Source of the DNA: Stenotrophomonas chelatiphaga
GTDB taxonomy: Bacteria > Pseudomonadota > Gammaproteobacteria > Xanthomonadales > Xanthomonadaceae
Length of the DNA: 58,613 bases
Assembly (NCBI RefSeq): GCF_001431535.1
Contig: NZ_LDJK01000036.1
Span: forward strand, 1-58,613
Direction of reading: 5' to 3'
Shown one piece after another: positions 40,703 to 54,509 of this stretch. The notes beneath the pieces are model-generated. The model did not search any database. It was given only the letters and a program-made list of their open reading frames with translations, and was not told the DNA's origin. Numbering within the stretch: the stretch's first letter is position 1; the number at the start of each line of letters is the position of its first letter. The translations under genes and the position numbers were made by a program.

Positions 40703-41377
40703 TCAGAACCAGCGCTGGAACAACTCGGCCACGTAGCCGACCAGCTGTCCGGAACTGAAACCGAAGAACACCACCGCCACCACCGCGGCAATCCAGTTCA
40801 CCAGCATCAGCGTGCCGTCGCGTTCCAGCAGTGCCAGCGAAAACAGCAGCAGCTGGAAGCCGAACAGGTAGTTGGTGAACGGAATCGGCAGCGACAGCAG
40901 GATCCCCAGCAGCACCAGCAGCAGGCCACTGAAGGCATGCGCGGCAACCGGCTGCAGCAGCTGCGGGCGGCGCGGCTTGAGCAGGCGGTCGAGCCGGCGC
41001 AACGCGCCATCGATACGGTCCAGGAACCTGTGCATCGTGCCGCGCCGGGGGCCACGCCGCGCAATGAAGCCGGGCACCCATGGCTTGCGCAGGCCGCACA
41101 TCATCTGCGCGCCGATCAGGATCACCAGCGGGCCACTGAGTGCACCGCCCACGCCCGGGATCGGGATGAAGGAGGGCAGGATGGCAATGAACAGGAACAC
41201 GCCGAACGCGCTCTGCTGCAGGTTCTGCAGGATCTGCCCGAGCTTCATGTGCTGGGCGGGATCGCCGAACTGGAACATCGCCAGCAGGGTGCGGATGCCT
41301 TCGTTGCGGTAGACCGGGCCGCTGTCTTCGGCGACGCCGTCGCCAGGCTGCTGGTCCGGATCAGGCGGTGAGTTCAT
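40703..41377 (-). CDS. ExoD-family membrane protein
   Basis: 224 residues. An ExoD-like protein: a soluble N-terminus, then LPSFIPIPGVGGALSGPLVIL and further membrane helices (LLLVLLGILLSLPIPFTNY, VNWIAAVVAVVFFGF). ExoD affects exopolysaccharide production in rhizobia; role here unknown. Its start overlaps the stop of the CBS-domain gene by 17 bp, so they are likely co-transcribed. Confidence 0.87.
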   Translation of the reverse strand: MNSPPDPDQQPGDGVAEDSGPVYRNEGIRTLLAMFQFGDPAQHMKLGQILQNLQQSAFGVFLFIAILPSFIPIPGVGGALSGPLVILIGAQMMCGLRKPWVPGFIARRGPRRGTMHRFLDRIDGALRRLDRLLKPRRPQLLQPVAAHAFSGLLLVLLGILLSLPIPFTNYLFGFQLLLFSLALLERDGTLMLVNWIAAVVAVVFFGFSSGQLVGYVAELFQRWF

Positions 41378-42671
41378 CGGCCTGCTCGTCGGAAAGGGTG
41401 CGCAGCAGCAGTTTGTCCACGCGCGCGCCGTCCAGGTCGATCACTTCGATGCGCCAACCGGCCCAGTCGAAGTATTCGCCCACATGCGGGATGCGGCCGA
41501 AGAAGTGGATGCACATGCCGGCCAGCGTGTAGTAATCGCCGTCCTCGGCATCGGGCAGGTCGTTGGTGCCGAGCAGCTCGCGCAGGTCTTCGATCGGCAG
41601 CGAGCCGTCCACCAGCAGCGAGCCGTCTTCGCGGATCACCACCAGCGCGTCTTCGTCCGCGTTTTCAGTGGCCTGCAGGCGGCCAACCACCGCGCCCATC
41701 AGGTCGCTGATGGTGACCAGGCCCTGGATTTCGCCGTACTCGTCCACCACCAGCGCGACCGACTGCTGTTCCTCGCGGAAGATCTCCAGCAGCTTCATCG
41801 CATGGGTGCTTTCGGATACATACAGCACCTCGCGCAGGTTCTGGAACAGCGCATGGTCACCGCGCGCCATGCGCGTGGCCAGGGTCTTCACCTCGAGAAT
41901 GCCGACCACGTCCGAGTCGTTGTCGCGGTACACCGGATATCGCGAGAACTCGTTCTCGCTCATGATCTCCAGGTTCTTCTCCAGCGCGCCCTGGGTATCC
42001 AGCCATGCAATCCGGTTGCGCGGGGTCATCAGGCTGTCGGCGGTGCGGTCGCCCAGGCGCATCACGCGGTTCATCATGTCGCGCTCGTGCGCGTCGATCA
42101 CACCGGCCTCGTGGCTTTCGGCCACCAGCATGCGGATCTCTTCTTCAGTCACGCTGGCCGCTTCATCCTTGCCCAGCCCGATGACCCGGAGCACCAGGCG
42201 GGTGCTGTGGGACAGCAGCCAGACCGCCGGGAACGCGATCCGCGACAGCCAGCCCATCGGCCAGGCAACCAGGCCGGCGATATCTTCCGAGCGGGTGATG
42301 GCAAGACGCTTGGGCACCAGCTCGCCGAAGATCAGCGTCAGGAAGGTGATCAAGGCCACGGCCAGTGCCTTGCCCACCTGGTTGGCGTAGGCGAAGCCGG
42401 GGAACAGCTCGTGCAGCCAGGCGGCGATGGCCAGGCCGATCGCCTCGCCACCGAACACACCGGTCAGGATGCCGATCAGGGTGATGCCGATCTGCACCGT
42501 GGACAGGAAGCTTTCCGGTTTTTCGGACAGTTCCAGCGCACGCTCGGCGCGCTTGCTGGTGGCGGCCATCTGCTTGAGCCGGCTCTTGCGCGAGGTCATG
42601 ACCGACATTTCGGACATGGCGAAGAAGCCGTTGAGCAGGATCAGGGCCAGGACAATAATCAGTTCAAACAC
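41361..42671 (-). CDS. CNNM/CorC-type hemolysin-family transporter
   Basis: 436 residues. DUF21 (CNNM) membrane domain at the N-terminus, then two CBS domains (PRNRIAWLDTQG..., LVTISDLMGAVVGRL) and a C-terminal CorC_HlyC domain (GEYFDWAGWRIEVIDLDGARV). Proteins of this layout are involved in divalent cation, probably magnesium or cobalt, efflux. Complete. The region 42672-42954 upstream holds no gene I can support. Confidence 0.92.
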   Translation of the reverse strand: MFELIIVLALILLNGFFAMSEMSVMTSRKSRLKQMAATSKRAERALELSEKPESFLSTVQIGITLIGILTGVFGGEAIGLAIAAWLHELFPGFAYANQVGKALAVALITFLTLIFGELVPKRLAITRSEDIAGLVAWPMGWLSRIAFPAVWLLSHSTRLVLRVIGLGKDEAASVTEEEIRMLVAESHEAGVIDAHERDMMNRVMRLGDRTADSLMTPRNRIAWLDTQGALEKNLEIMSENEFSRYPVYRDNDSDVVGILEVKTLATRMARGDHALFQNLREVLYVSESTHAMKLLEIFREEQQSVALVVDEYGEIQGLVTISDLMGAVVGRLQATENADEDALVVIREDGSLLVDGSLPIEDLRELLGTNDLPDAEDGDYYTLAGMCIHFFGRIPHVGEYFDWAGWRIEVIDLDGARVDKLLLRTLSDEQADELTA

Positions 42672-42954
42672 GGGCGTCGTCCCCGGTTGGTGGCAGGGAG
42701 GGCGGGTGCTTGCGATGGCGGCAGGCGCTGGGGACCGGGGTCGGGCGCGGCGGCGGAGGGTAAGGGTCGTCGTCCATAGGTGTGCGCCCGGAGGCGCGCT
42801 GGCATCTTAGCAAACAGGGGGCGGCGGGCGGCAAGTGCCCGTTCAGGTTGGAGGTGGATTCCGTCAGAAACGTCCGGGAGTACCCGGAACGGTCATCTAG
42901 CCGTCATAATTCCATCTGGTGCCGTCCTTCCCGTGACGGCGAACAGGTTTCTCA

Positions 42955-43581
42955 ATGTTCTCTCTGCAGACCATTTTCGGCTCCGGCAAACAGTTCTACA
43001 CCCTGCTTGATGAGGCCGCCGTCGCGGCCAGCGACAGCGCACGCGCCCTGCACGCGATGATGCGCGAGTCCGACCGCCAGCCCGCGCTGGATGCCTTCAA
43101 GCTTGCCCGGCTGCGTGAACGCGCCGCGTCGGACAAGATCAGCCAGGCGCTGGTGGACAGCTTCATGACCCCGATCGAACGCGAGGACATCGAAGCGCTC
43201 GGCTCGGCGCTGTACAAGATCCCCAAGCAGGTCGAAAAGTTCGCTGACCGCTATTCGCTGGCCGTGACCCACCTGGAGCACATCGACTTCGCCCCGCGCG
43301 CGGCGATGCTGGAACAGGCCGCCGGCGTGGTGGTGGAGATGGTGGCCGACCTGCGCCACATGAACCTGGACCGGATGACCGCGCTCAACGAGAAGCTGCG
43401 TGCGCTGGAAAACGAGGCGGACCGGCTGATGCTGGAGTTGTACCGCGACATCTACTCCGGTCGCCTGGACCACCTGCAGATGTTCCTGCTGAAGGAGTTC
43501 TTCGAGATCCTGGAGAAGGCCATCGACCGCTGCCGCGAGGCGGGCGTGGTGGCGTACCAGATCGTGTTGAAGAACAGCTGA
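42955..43581 (+). CDS. DUF47/PhoU-like regulator of phosphate transporter
   Basis: 208 residues of mostly alpha-helical sequence (MFSLQTIFGSGKQFYTLLDE, ADRLMLELYRDIYSGR, LKEFFEILEKAIDRC). DUF47 proteins resemble PhoU and are regularly found ahead of Pit genes, where they modulate transport. It lies 12 bp before the Pit gene and is almost certainly its operon partner. Confidence 0.92.
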   Translation: MFSLQTIFGSGKQFYTLLDEAAVAASDSARALHAMMRESDRQPALDAFKLARLRERAASDKISQALVDSFMTPIEREDIEALGSALYKIPKQVEKFADRYSLAVTHLEHIDFAPRAAMLEQAAGVVVEMVADLRHMNLDRMTALNEKLRALENEADRLMLELYRDIYSGRLDHLQMFLLKEFFEILEKAIDRCREAGVVAYQIVLKNS

Positions 43582-43593
43582 CGGGCCGCACGG

Positions 43594-44715
43594 ATGCTGA
43601 CCCTTGTCCTGGTGGTGATTTTCGCCGCGCTCGTCTTCGAGTTCATCAACGGCTTCCACGATACCGCCAACTCCATCGCCACCGTGGTCGCCACCAAGGT
43701 GCTGTCGCCGGGTTGGGCGGTCATGCTGGCGGCCTTCATGAACCTCATCGGCGCATTGACCGGCACCGCCGTCGCGCTGACCATCGCCTCCGGCCTGCTC
43801 AACACCAACGTGGTCGACGTGACCCCGCAGGTGATCCTGTGCGCGCTGCTGGGCGGCATCATCTGGAACCTGATCACGTGGTGGAAAGGGCTGCCGTCCT
43901 CGTCCTCGCACGCGCTGATCGGTGGCCTGTGCGGCGCCGGCCTGGCCGCGGCGCACAACAACTGGGATGCGTTGATCTGGTCCGAGCGCCTGGGCAACTG
44001 GGCGCAGAACAAGGGCCTGCTGTGGAAGGTGTTCGTGCCGATGATCACCTCGCCGGTGGCCGGTTTCCTGCTCGGCATCGCAGTGATGCTGCTGCTGTGG
44101 GCGCTGATCGCCGGCCTGGCGAAGGTGGGCGGTGTGATCGGTCGGCTGGCACGCCCGCGCTTCGTCAACATGTTCTTCGGCAAGGCGCAGATCGTGTCGG
44201 CGGCCTACATGGGCTTCGCGCACGGGCATAACGATGCGCAGAAGACCATGGGCATCATCGCCATGACGCTGATCGGCGCCGAGGCCACCGGTGCGCTGGA
44301 CAACCTGCCTGCGTTCCTGGCCTTCATGCATCCGGATGCGAGCGCCGGGGACGGCATCGCCATGTGGATCGTGCTGACCTGCGCGGTGGTGATGGCAGCC
44401 GGTACGGCGTCCGGTGGCTGGAAGATCATCAAGACGCTGGGCCACAAGATGGTCAAGCTGCACCCGATCCATGGCTTTGCCGCGGAAACCAGCTCGGCCA
44501 CGGTGCTGACCGTGGCGGCGCACTTCGGCATGCCGGTGTCGACCACGCACAGCATCTCCACCGCGATCATGGGCGTTGGCTTTGCCAAGAACCCGCGTTC
44601 GCTGCGCCTGGGGGTGATCGAGCGCATCGTGTGGGCCTGGATCCTGACCATCCCGGCCGCCGGTGGCTGCGCCTACCTGATCCTCAAGCTGTTCGAGATG
44701 GTCGGCTGGGCCTGA
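43594..44715 (+). CDS. Inorganic phosphate transporter, Pit family
   Basis: 373 residues with many membrane helices. The signature GFHDTANSIATVVATK near the N-terminus and GFAHGHNDAQKTMG in the middle are the paired motifs of Pit symporters; a third block is VSTTHSISTAIMG. It couples phosphate, probably as a metal-phosphate complex, to the proton gradient. Ends before a strong terminator. Confidence 0.95.
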   Translation: MLTLVLVVIFAALVFEFINGFHDTANSIATVVATKVLSPGWAVMLAAFMNLIGALTGTAVALTIASGLLNTNVVDVTPQVILCALLGGIIWNLITWWKGLPSSSSHALIGGLCGAGLAAAHNNWDALIWSERLGNWAQNKGLLWKVFVPMITSPVAGFLLGIAVMLLLWALIAGLAKVGGVIGRLARPRFVNMFFGKAQIVSAAYMGFAHGHNDAQKTMGIIAMTLIGAEATGALDNLPAFLAFMHPDASAGDGIAMWIVLTCAVVMAAGTASGGWKIIKTLGHKMVKLHPIHGFAAETSSATVLTVAAHFGMPVSTTHSISTAIMGVGFAKNPRSLRLGVIERIVWAWILTIPAAGGCAYLILKLFEMVGWA

Positions 44716-44745
44716 CCGCCCGACGCCCCGCATCGGTTGCGCCAC

Positions 44746-44781
44746 AAAAAAACGCCGGCCCCTGGGGCCGGCGTTTTTTTT
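44746..44781 (+). terminator. Rho-independent terminator of Pit operon
   Basis: 12-bp perfect stem AACGCCGGCCCC / GGGGCCGGCGTT with one loop base and T run; A run on the other side makes it bidirectional, so it can also serve parE. Confidence 0.93.
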
Positions 44782-44823
44782 GTCAGGCTTCCAGCGACGC
44801 CAGGTCGCCCTTGGTCTCCAGCC
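44782..44823 (-). repeat. Copy of parE 3' end (outer)
   Basis: 42 bp matching 44889-44930 with one mismatch. On the minus strand it encodes LETKGDLASLEA and stop, the last residues of ParE, and lies 66 bp beyond the real end of the gene. Confidence 0.92.
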
Positions 44824-44888
44824 GCGCCGAGTGAACAGCACCGCCGCAGCGGGGTTGGGGCCGTCGCCACGGCCCCGGGAAACGACGA

Positions 44889-44930
44889 GTCAGGCTTCCA
44901 GCGACGCCAAGTCGCCCTTGGTCTCCAGCC
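44889..44930 (-). repeat. Copy of parE 3' end (inner, within gene)
   Basis: The functional copy, at the end of parE. Flanking sequences of the two copies differ, so this is not a simple tandem duplication. A perfect hairpin GGGGCCGT-CGCC-ACGGCCCC lies between them (44857-44876). Confidence 0.92.
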
Positions 44931-46779
44931 ACCCCTTCCGATCACTGGCACGCTTCTTCGCCAGCAGCATGTCCATCAGCGAATGGGTCTGCTCGCCATC
45001 ATCGATGGTCAGCTGGACCAGCCGACGCGTATCGGGATGGATGGTCGATTCGCGCAACTGCGGCGGGTTCATCTCGCCCAGGCCCTTGAAGCGGGTCACG
45101 CTGATCGCGCCCTTGATCTTCTCGCGCTCGATCTTGTCCAGCATGGTGCGCTTTTCTTCTTCATCCAGCGCGTAGAACACCTGCTTGCCCACGTCGATGC
45201 GGAACAGCGGCGGCATCGCCACGAACACATGGCCGGCATCCACCAGCGCCGGGAAGTGCTTCAGGAACAGCGCGGTGAGCAGGGTAGCGATGTGCAGGCC
45301 GTCCGAATCGGCGTCGGCCAGGATCACCACCTTGCCGTAGCGCAGGCCGCTGATGTCTTCCTTGCCCGGATCGCAACCGATGGCGATGGCCAGGTTGTGC
45401 ACTTCTTCGGATGCCAGCACGCTGTTGGAGGAGACCTCCCAGGTGTTCAGGATCTTGCCGCGCAGCGGCATGATGGCCTGGAAGTCCTTGTCGCGGGCCT
45501 GCTTGGCGCTGCCGCCGGCCGAGTCACCTTCCACCAGGAACAGCTCGGTGCGGGACAGGTCCTGGCTGATGCAGTCGGCCAGCTTGCCGGGCAGGGCGGG
45601 GCCCTGGGTGACCTTCTTGCGCACCACCAGTTTTTCAGTCTTCAAGCGCGCGCTGGCGCGTTCGATCGCCAGTTGCGCGATGCGCTCGCCGATTTCCACG
45701 TTCTGGTTCAGCAGCAGGCTGAAGGCATCGTGCGCGGCGCCTTCGACGAAACCGGCGGCCTGGCGCGAAGACAGGCGTTCCTTGGTCTGCCCGCTGAACT
45801 GCGGGTCGGTCATCTTGATCGACAGCACGAAGGCGACCCGGTCCCAGACGTCTTCCGGGGCCAGCTTGACGCCGCGCGGCAGCAGGTTGCGGAAGTCGCA
45901 GAACTCGCGCAGCGCCTCGGTCAGGCCGGTACGCAGGCCGTTGACGTGGGTGCCGTGCTGGGCGGTGGGGATCAGGTTGACGTAGCTTTCCTGCACCAGC
46001 TCGCCTTCGGGCATCCACGCGACGGCCCAGTCGGCGATCTCGTTTTCCTTCTTGACGTGGCCGACGAACAGGTTGCCCGGCAGCATTTCCCGCTCGCCGA
46101 GTTCCAGCTTCAGGTAGTCGCGCAGACCGTCTTCGTAATGCCAAGTGTCCACTTCGCCGGTGGCTTCGTCGGTCAGCTTGACAGTCAGCCCCGGGCACAG
46201 CACGGCCTTGGCGCGCAGCAGGTGCTTGAGCGCGCGCACCGCGAACCTGGGCGTGTCGAAGTACTTCGGATCCGGCCAGAAGCGCAGGCGGGTGCCGGTG
46301 TTCTTCTTGCCCACGCTGCCGACCACTTCCAGCGGCGAAGCGAGATCGCCATTGCGGAAGGTGATGCGGTGCTCGGCGCCTTCGCGCTTGATGTGCAGTT
46401 CCACCAGGGTGGACAGCGCATTGACCACGCTCACGCCCACGCCATGCAGGCCGCCGGAGAAGGTGTAGTTGTTGTTGTTGAACTTGCCGCCTGCATGCAG
46501 GCGGGTCAGGATCAGTTCCACGCCGGGGATCTTTTCTTCCGGGTGGATGTCCACCGGCATGCCGCGGCCGTCATCGCTGACTTCCACGCTGCCATCCTTG
46601 TACAGGGTGATCTCGATGGAACGGGCGTGGCCGGCCAGCGCTTCGTCCACCGAGTTGTCGATCACTTCCTGCGCCAGGTGGTTCGGGCGGGTGGTGTCGG
46701 TGTACATGCCGGGGCGGCGCTTGACCGGGTCAAGGCCGGACAGGACTTCGATATCGGCGGCGTTATAGCGGGTGTTCAT
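44890..46779 (-). CDS. parE: DNA topoisomerase IV subunit B
   Basis: 629 residues, the usual length of ParE and shorter than GyrB. The N-terminus has the GHKL ATPase (VLSGLDPVKRRPGMY, EVIDNSVDEALAG, VSDDGRGMPVDIH, GGLHGVGVSVVNAL). The TOPRIM domain has LVEGDSAGGSAKQARD and the PLRGKILN block, then LADADSDGLHI. Works with ParC to separate linked chromosomes. An oddity is the second copy of the last 42 bp downstream. Confidence 0.96.
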   Translation of the reverse strand: MNTRYNAADIEVLSGLDPVKRRPGMYTDTTRPNHLAQEVIDNSVDEALAGHARSIEITLYKDGSVEVSDDGRGMPVDIHPEEKIPGVELILTRLHAGGKFNNNNYTFSGGLHGVGVSVVNALSTLVELHIKREGAEHRITFRNGDLASPLEVVGSVGKKNTGTRLRFWPDPKYFDTPRFAVRALKHLLRAKAVLCPGLTVKLTDEATGEVDTWHYEDGLRDYLKLELGEREMLPGNLFVGHVKKENEIADWAVAWMPEGELVQESYVNLIPTAQHGTHVNGLRTGLTEALREFCDFRNLLPRGVKLAPEDVWDRVAFVLSIKMTDPQFSGQTKERLSSRQAAGFVEGAAHDAFSLLLNQNVEIGERIAQLAIERASARLKTEKLVVRKKVTQGPALPGKLADCISQDLSRTELFLVEGDSAGGSAKQARDKDFQAIMPLRGKILNTWEVSSNSVLASEEVHNLAIAIGCDPGKEDISGLRYGKVVILADADSDGLHIATLLTALFLKHFPALVDAGHVFVAMPPLFRIDVGKQVFYALDEEEKRTMLDKIEREKIKGAISVTRFKGLGEMNPPQLRESTIHPDTRRLVQLTIDDGEQTHSLMDMLLAKKRASDRKGWLETKGDLASLEA

Positions 46780-46875
46780 CTATGTTTCAAAGCGTTGGAG
46801 CGACGCGCAAGTGTGCGGTCTGGGCAGGGATTTTGCACGCCTGCGGTTCATCTGGCGGGGCGGCAGGGGGGCTAA

Positions 46876-49197
<2,322 letters not shown>

Positions 49198-49290
49198 CTT
49201 GCAGTGGGGGCATGCAGCCCCCATGTTCCGCGCTTGAACCCCTGATGCCTGCCGGCACGCGCCGGCGCCGCGCCACAACAAGGAAACGCC

Positions 49291-50121
49291 ATGAAACTGT
49301 GTGGATTCGAGGTCGGGCTGGACCAGCCCCTGTTCCTGATCGCCGGCCCCTGCGTGATCGAGTCGATGCAGCTGCAGCTCGACGTCGCCGGCCGCCTGAA
49401 GGAAATCACCGGCCGGCTCGGGGTGAACTTCATCTTCAAGTCCAGCTTCGACAAGGCCAACCGCACCTCCGGCACCGCCTTCCGCGGTCCCGGCCTGGAA
49501 GAAGGCCTGAAGGTGCTGGCCGAAGTGAAGAAGCAGATCGGCGTGCCGGTGCTGACCGACGTGCATGAGTACACGCCGATGGACGAAGTGGCTTCGGTGG
49601 TGGATGTGCTGCAGACGCCGGCGTTCCTGGTCCGGCAGACCGATTTCATCAAGAAGGTGTGTGCCGCCGGCAAGCCGGTGAACATCAAGAAGGGCCAGTT
49701 CCTGTCCCCGTGGGACATGAAGCCGGTGGTGGAAAAAGCCAAGTCGACCGGCAACGAGCAGATCATGGTCTGCGAGCGCGGCGCCAGCTTCGGCTACAAC
49801 AACCTGGTCAGCGACATGCGCTCGCTGTCGGTGATGCGCGATACCGGCTGCCCGGTGGTGTTCGATGCCACCCATTCGGTGCAGCTGCCGGGCGGGCAGG
49901 GCACCAGCTCCGGTGGCCAGCGCGAGTTCGTGCCGGTGCTGTCGCGCGCTGCGGTCGCCGTCGGGGTGTCCGGCCTGTTTGCCGAGACCCATCCGGACCC
50001 GTCCAAGGCGCTGTCCGATGGCCCGAACGCCTGGCCGCTGGACCGCATGGAAGAACTGCTGGAGACCCTGATGGAGCTCGATGCGGTGACCAAGAAGCAC
50101 GGTTTCTCGCGCTTCGCATGA
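49291..50121 (+). CDS. kdsA: 3-deoxy-8-phosphooctulonate synthase
   Basis: 276 residues. Condenses PEP and arabinose-5-phosphate to Kdo-8-phosphate, the first step to Kdo for LPS. Blocks [29 protein letters not shown] and [14 protein letters not shown] all present. AAGGAAA ahead of the ATG. Overlaps the following gene (ATGA). Functionally linked with kdsB at 8159. Confidence 0.97.
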   Translation: MKLCGFEVGLDQPLFLIAGPCVIESMQLQLDVAGRLKEITGRLGVNFIFKSSFDKANRTSGTAFRGPGLEEGLKVLAEVKKQIGVPVLTDVHEYTPMDEVASVVDVLQTPAFLVRQTDFIKKVCAAGKPVNIKKGQFLSPWDMKPVVEKAKSTGNEQIMVCERGASFGYNNLVSDMRSLSVMRDTGCPVVFDATHSVQLPGGQGTSSGGQREFVPVLSRAAVAVGVSGLFAETHPDPSKALSDGPNAWPLDRMEELLETLMELDAVTKKHGFSRFA

Positions 50122-50471
50122 GTCTTGACCCGTGGGCGGCGCTCGCTGTGCGCCGCCAGCGGCGGCAGTGGCGCCACTGGCCATGGGGCTGGATGGCGTT
50201 CGGCCTGTCCTTGGCGGCGTGGGCCAGCGTGTTCATGCTGGCCTTCCTGGTGCTTGCCAGTGTCGGCATGCCCGGCGATGGCAACCACGCCATGCGGGCG
50301 ACCCGCATTCCCCTGCTGATCACCCTGTCCTTCGGCGCGCTGGTGACCGTCGGCTGCCTGGTGGCCAGCATGCTGTCGCTGCGCCTGCCGCAACGGCCGG
50401 CCGCAGGCATCGCTTCGCTTGCGTTGCTGGCCTTGCTGGTGGCCTGCCTGCTGGTGCCGCGCCTGTTCTAG
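50118..50471 (+). CDS. Hypothetical membrane protein
   Basis: 117 residues. Three hydrophobic segments ([57 protein letters not shown]). Starts within the kdsA stop (ATGA), so it is translationally coupled. No family recognised; present between kdsA and eno as judged from context only. Confidence 0.65.
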   Translation: MSLDPWAALAVRRQRRQWRHWPWGWMAFGLSLAAWASVFMLAFLVLASVGMPGDGNHAMRATRIPLLITLSFGALVTVGCLVASMLSLRLPQRPAAGIASLALLALLVACLLVPRLF

Positions 50472-51890
<1,419 letters not shown>

Positions 51891-51894
51891 TCCC

Positions 51895-52245
51895 ATGCGC
51901 AACTGGCGGTGGGCGCTGTTGGCCTTGGCCCTGCTGCTGGCATGGTTGCAGTACCGTTTCTGGTTCGGCCCGGGCAACTCAGGCGAAGTGATGACCCTGG
52001 AAGCCCAGGTCGAGCACCAGAACCGCGACAACGATGGCCTGCAGCAGCGCAACGATGCGCTGGCTGCGGAAGTGCAGGACCTCAAAGAGGGGCAGGCCGC
52101 CATCGAAGAGCGTGCACGCAGCGAGCTGGGCATGATCAAGCCCGGCGAGAAGTTCTACCGCGTCGTCGAAGATGCGCCGGTCGCGCCGGTGCAGGCGCCT
52201 TCGGCCGGCCCGGTGCCGACCGATCACCCGGCGGACGTGCCATGA
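51895..52245 (+). CDS. ftsB: Cell division protein FtsB
   Basis: 116 residues. Short cytoplasmic start, a membrane helix ([19 protein letters not shown]), then a coiled-coil ([20 protein letters not shown]) in the periplasm and a Pro-rich end. With FtsL and FtsQ it forms the divisome bridge. Four bases after eno and overlapping ispD (ATGA), the usual gene order. Confidence 0.93.
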   Translation: MRNWRWALLALALLLAWLQYRFWFGPGNSGEVMTLEAQVEHQNRDNDGLQQRNDALAAEVQDLKEGQAAIEERARSELGMIKPGEKFYRVVEDAPVAPVQAPSAGPVPTDHPADVP

Positions 52246-52940
52246 GCGCGGCGATCTGGGTGATCGTACCGGCCGCCGGTCGTGGCAGCCGTTTCGGTGC
52301 CCCGGTACCTAAACAGTATCTGCAGGCGGGCGGGCAGACGCTGCTGGCGCATACGCTGGATGCGCTGCTGGTGCATCCGGCCGTGGCCGGGGCGATGGTG
52401 GTCATCAGTGCCAACGACGTCGACTGGCCCGGCTGGACCGAATGGTCGGGCAAGCCCGTGCTGACCTGCCACGGCGGCGACACGCGTGCGGCGTCGGTGC
52501 TGGCCGGGCTGCTTGCATTGCCCGACAGCGTGCGCGCCGATGAGTTCGTGCTGGTGCATGATGCAGCGCGGCCCAACCTGGCCCTTGCCGATCTCAGCCG
52601 GTTGCTGGAAGTGGGCCGCGCCGACCCGGTTGGCGCGATCCTGGCCGCCCCGGTGCGCGACACGCTGAAACGTGCCGGCGACGATGGCGGCATCGACGGG
52701 ACCGAGCCGCGCGCGCGGCTGTGGCGTGCACTGACCCCGCAGCTGTTCCGTCGCCATCAGTTGGCACGTGCGCTGACCGATGCGGCGGCGTCCGGCATCG
52801 AGGTCACCGACGATGCCATGGCCATGGAATGCCAGGGCCAGCGTCCGCTGCTGGTGGAGGGCAGCGAAGACAACTTCAAGGTCACCACGCCGGCGGACCT
52901 GGATCGCTTCGAATTCGTACTTTCACGTCGCGCCGGATGA
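52242..52940 (+). CDS. ispD: 2-C-methyl-D-erythritol 4-phosphate cytidylyltransferase
   Basis: 232 residues. Adds CMP to MEP in the non-mevalonate isoprenoid pathway. Nucleotide-binding [19 protein letters not shown] (19 residues) at the N-terminus, VLVHDAARP and the C-terminal [15 protein letters not shown] match the family. Overlaps ftsB by 4 bp; ispF follows after 34 bp. Confidence 0.96.
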   Translation: MSAAIWVIVPAAGRGSRFGAPVPKQYLQAGGQTLLAHTLDALLVHPAVAGAMVVISANDVDWPGWTEWSGKPVLTCHGGDTRAASVLAGLLALPDSVRADEFVLVHDAARPNLALADLSRLLEVGRADPVGAILAAPVRDTLKRAGDDGGIDGTEPRARLWRALTPQLFRRHQLARALTDAAASGIEVTDDAMAMECQGQRPLLVEGSEDNFKVTTPADLDRFEFVLSRRAG

Positions 52941-52974
52941 TCCTCGCGCGCGCTGCATAGCAAAGGCTGTTCCG

Positions 52975-53472
52975 ATGACCACGCTTCCATTCCCGCCTGT
53001 CCGCATCGGCCAGGGTTACGACGTCCATGCCTTCGGCCCGGGCGACCACATCATGCTGGGGGGCGTGCGCGTAGCGCATACCGCCGGCGTGCTGGCGCAC
53101 AGCGATGGCGATGTGATCCTGCACGCGCTGTGCGACGCGATGCTCGGCGCGCTGGCGCTGGGCGATATCGGCCAGCACTTCCCGCCCAGCGATGACCGCT
53201 GGAAGGACGCCGACAGCAGCGATTTCCTGATCCATTGCGACGTGCTGCTGCGTTCGCGCGGCTGGCGGGTCGGCAATACCGACATCACCGTGATCTGCGA
53301 ACGTCCCAAGGTCGGGCCGCATGCGGCGGCCATGCGCGAACGCATCGCCGAGCTGCTGCAGTTGCCGCTGGATGCGGTCAGCATCAAGGCGACCACGTCG
53401 GAGAAGCTGGGCTTCACCGGTCGAGAGGAAGGCATCGCCGCGCAGGCCATCGTGCTGCTGGTGGCGGCATGA
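52975..53472 (+). CDS. ispF: 2-C-methyl-D-erythritol 2,4-cyclodiphosphate synthase
   Basis: 165 residues. Cyclises CDP-ME-2-phosphate. Zn-binding and substrate regions [27 protein letters not shown] and [17 protein letters not shown] are intact. Overlaps truD by 4 bp; so ispD-ispF-truD are probably one transcript. Confidence 0.97.
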   Translation: MTTLPFPPVRIGQGYDVHAFGPGDHIMLGGVRVAHTAGVLAHSDGDVILHALCDAMLGALALGDIGQHFPPSDDRWKDADSSDFLIHCDVLLRSRGWRVGNTDITVICERPKVGPHAAAMRERIAELLQLPLDAVSIKATTSEKLGFTGREEGIAAQAIVLLVAA

Positions 53473-54500
53473 CGCCGTTGCCGTTGGCCTTCGGCGGGCC
53501 GCTGTTCACGCGTGCGCTGATCCGCAGCACGCCCGATGATTTCCAGGTCGATGAACTGCCATCCTTCGAGCCCACTGGCGAAGGCGAGCACCTGCTGCTG
53601 GAGATCCGCAAGCGCGGCGCCAACACGGTGCACGTGGCCAAGCTGCTGGCGCAGTGGGCCGGCCTGCCCGAGATGGCGGTGAGCTTCGCCGGCATGAAGG
53701 ATCGGCACGCGGTCACGACCCAGCGCTTCAGCGTGCACCTGCCCAAGCGCGTGGCGCCGGACCTGGCCCTGCTGGCCAGCGACGAAGTGCACGTGGTGTC
53801 CTCGACCTGGCACAACCGCAAGCTGCAGCGCGGCGCGCTGGCTGGCAACCGCTTCAAGCTGGTGCTGCGTGACGTGGACGGTGATGCCGCGGCGATCGAC
53901 GCACGCCTGCAGCAGATCGCCGAACGCGGCATTCCCAACTGGTTCGGCGAACAGCGCTTCGGCCGCGATGGCGGCAACGTGCCGGCGGCGCTGGCGATGT
54001 TCGGCGGCCGTCGCATGCGCAAGGACCAGCGTTCGCTGCTGCTGTCGGCCGCGCGCTCTGCGCTGTTCAACCGCGTGCTGGCCGCGCGCGTGGAGCAGGG
54101 CAGCTGGGACCAGCCGATCGACGGCGAGGTATGGATGCTGGATGGCAGCCGCAGCGTGTTCGGTCCGGAGCCGTGGAGCGAGGTGCTGGCCGAGCGCCTG
54201 GCCCGTTTCGACATCCATCCCAGTGGCCCGTTGTGGGGTGTCGGCGACCTGCGCAGCAGCGATGCCGCGCGCGCGCTGGAGCTGGGTGCGATCGACGACG
54301 AGCAGTCGCAGGCGCTGCGTGCCGGGCTGGAGGCTGAAGGCCTGAAGCACGAACGCCGTTCGCTGCGCCTGCGTCCGGCGCTGCTGCAGCACCAGTGGCT
54401 GCAGGAGGGCGTGCTGGAACTTTCCTTCGCGCTGCCGCCCGGCTGCTACGCCACCGCCGTGCTGCACGAGCTGGGACCGGTCACCGACGCGTCCCAGTAG
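53469..54500 (+). CDS. truD: tRNA pseudouridine(13) synthase
   Basis: 343 residues. Isomerises U13 in tRNA. Catalytic Asp78 in [27 protein letters not shown], and [16 protein letters not shown] mark the TruD family. Overlaps ispF (ATGA). Converges on the Smr gene with 9 bp between the stops. Confidence 0.96.
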   Translation: MTPLPLAFGGPLFTRALIRSTPDDFQVDELPSFEPTGEGEHLLLEIRKRGANTVHVAKLLAQWAGLPEMAVSFAGMKDRHAVTTQRFSVHLPKRVAPDLALLASDEVHVVSSTWHNRKLQRGALAGNRFKLVLRDVDGDAAAIDARLQQIAERGIPNWFGEQRFGRDGGNVPAALAMFGGRRMRKDQRSLLLSAARSALFNRVLAARVEQGSWDQPIDGEVWMLDGSRSVFGPEPWSEVLAERLARFDIHPSGPLWGVGDLRSSDAARALELGAIDDEQSQALRAGLEAEGLKHERRSLRLRPALLQHQWLQEGVLELSFALPPGCYATAVLHELGPVTDASQ

Positions 54501-54509
54501 ACCAAGCGA

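Noticed and set aside
44782..44930. Duplicated parE end as attachment sites of a present-day island
   Set aside because: Only 65 bp lie between the copies and no integrase is present; at most it is a scar.
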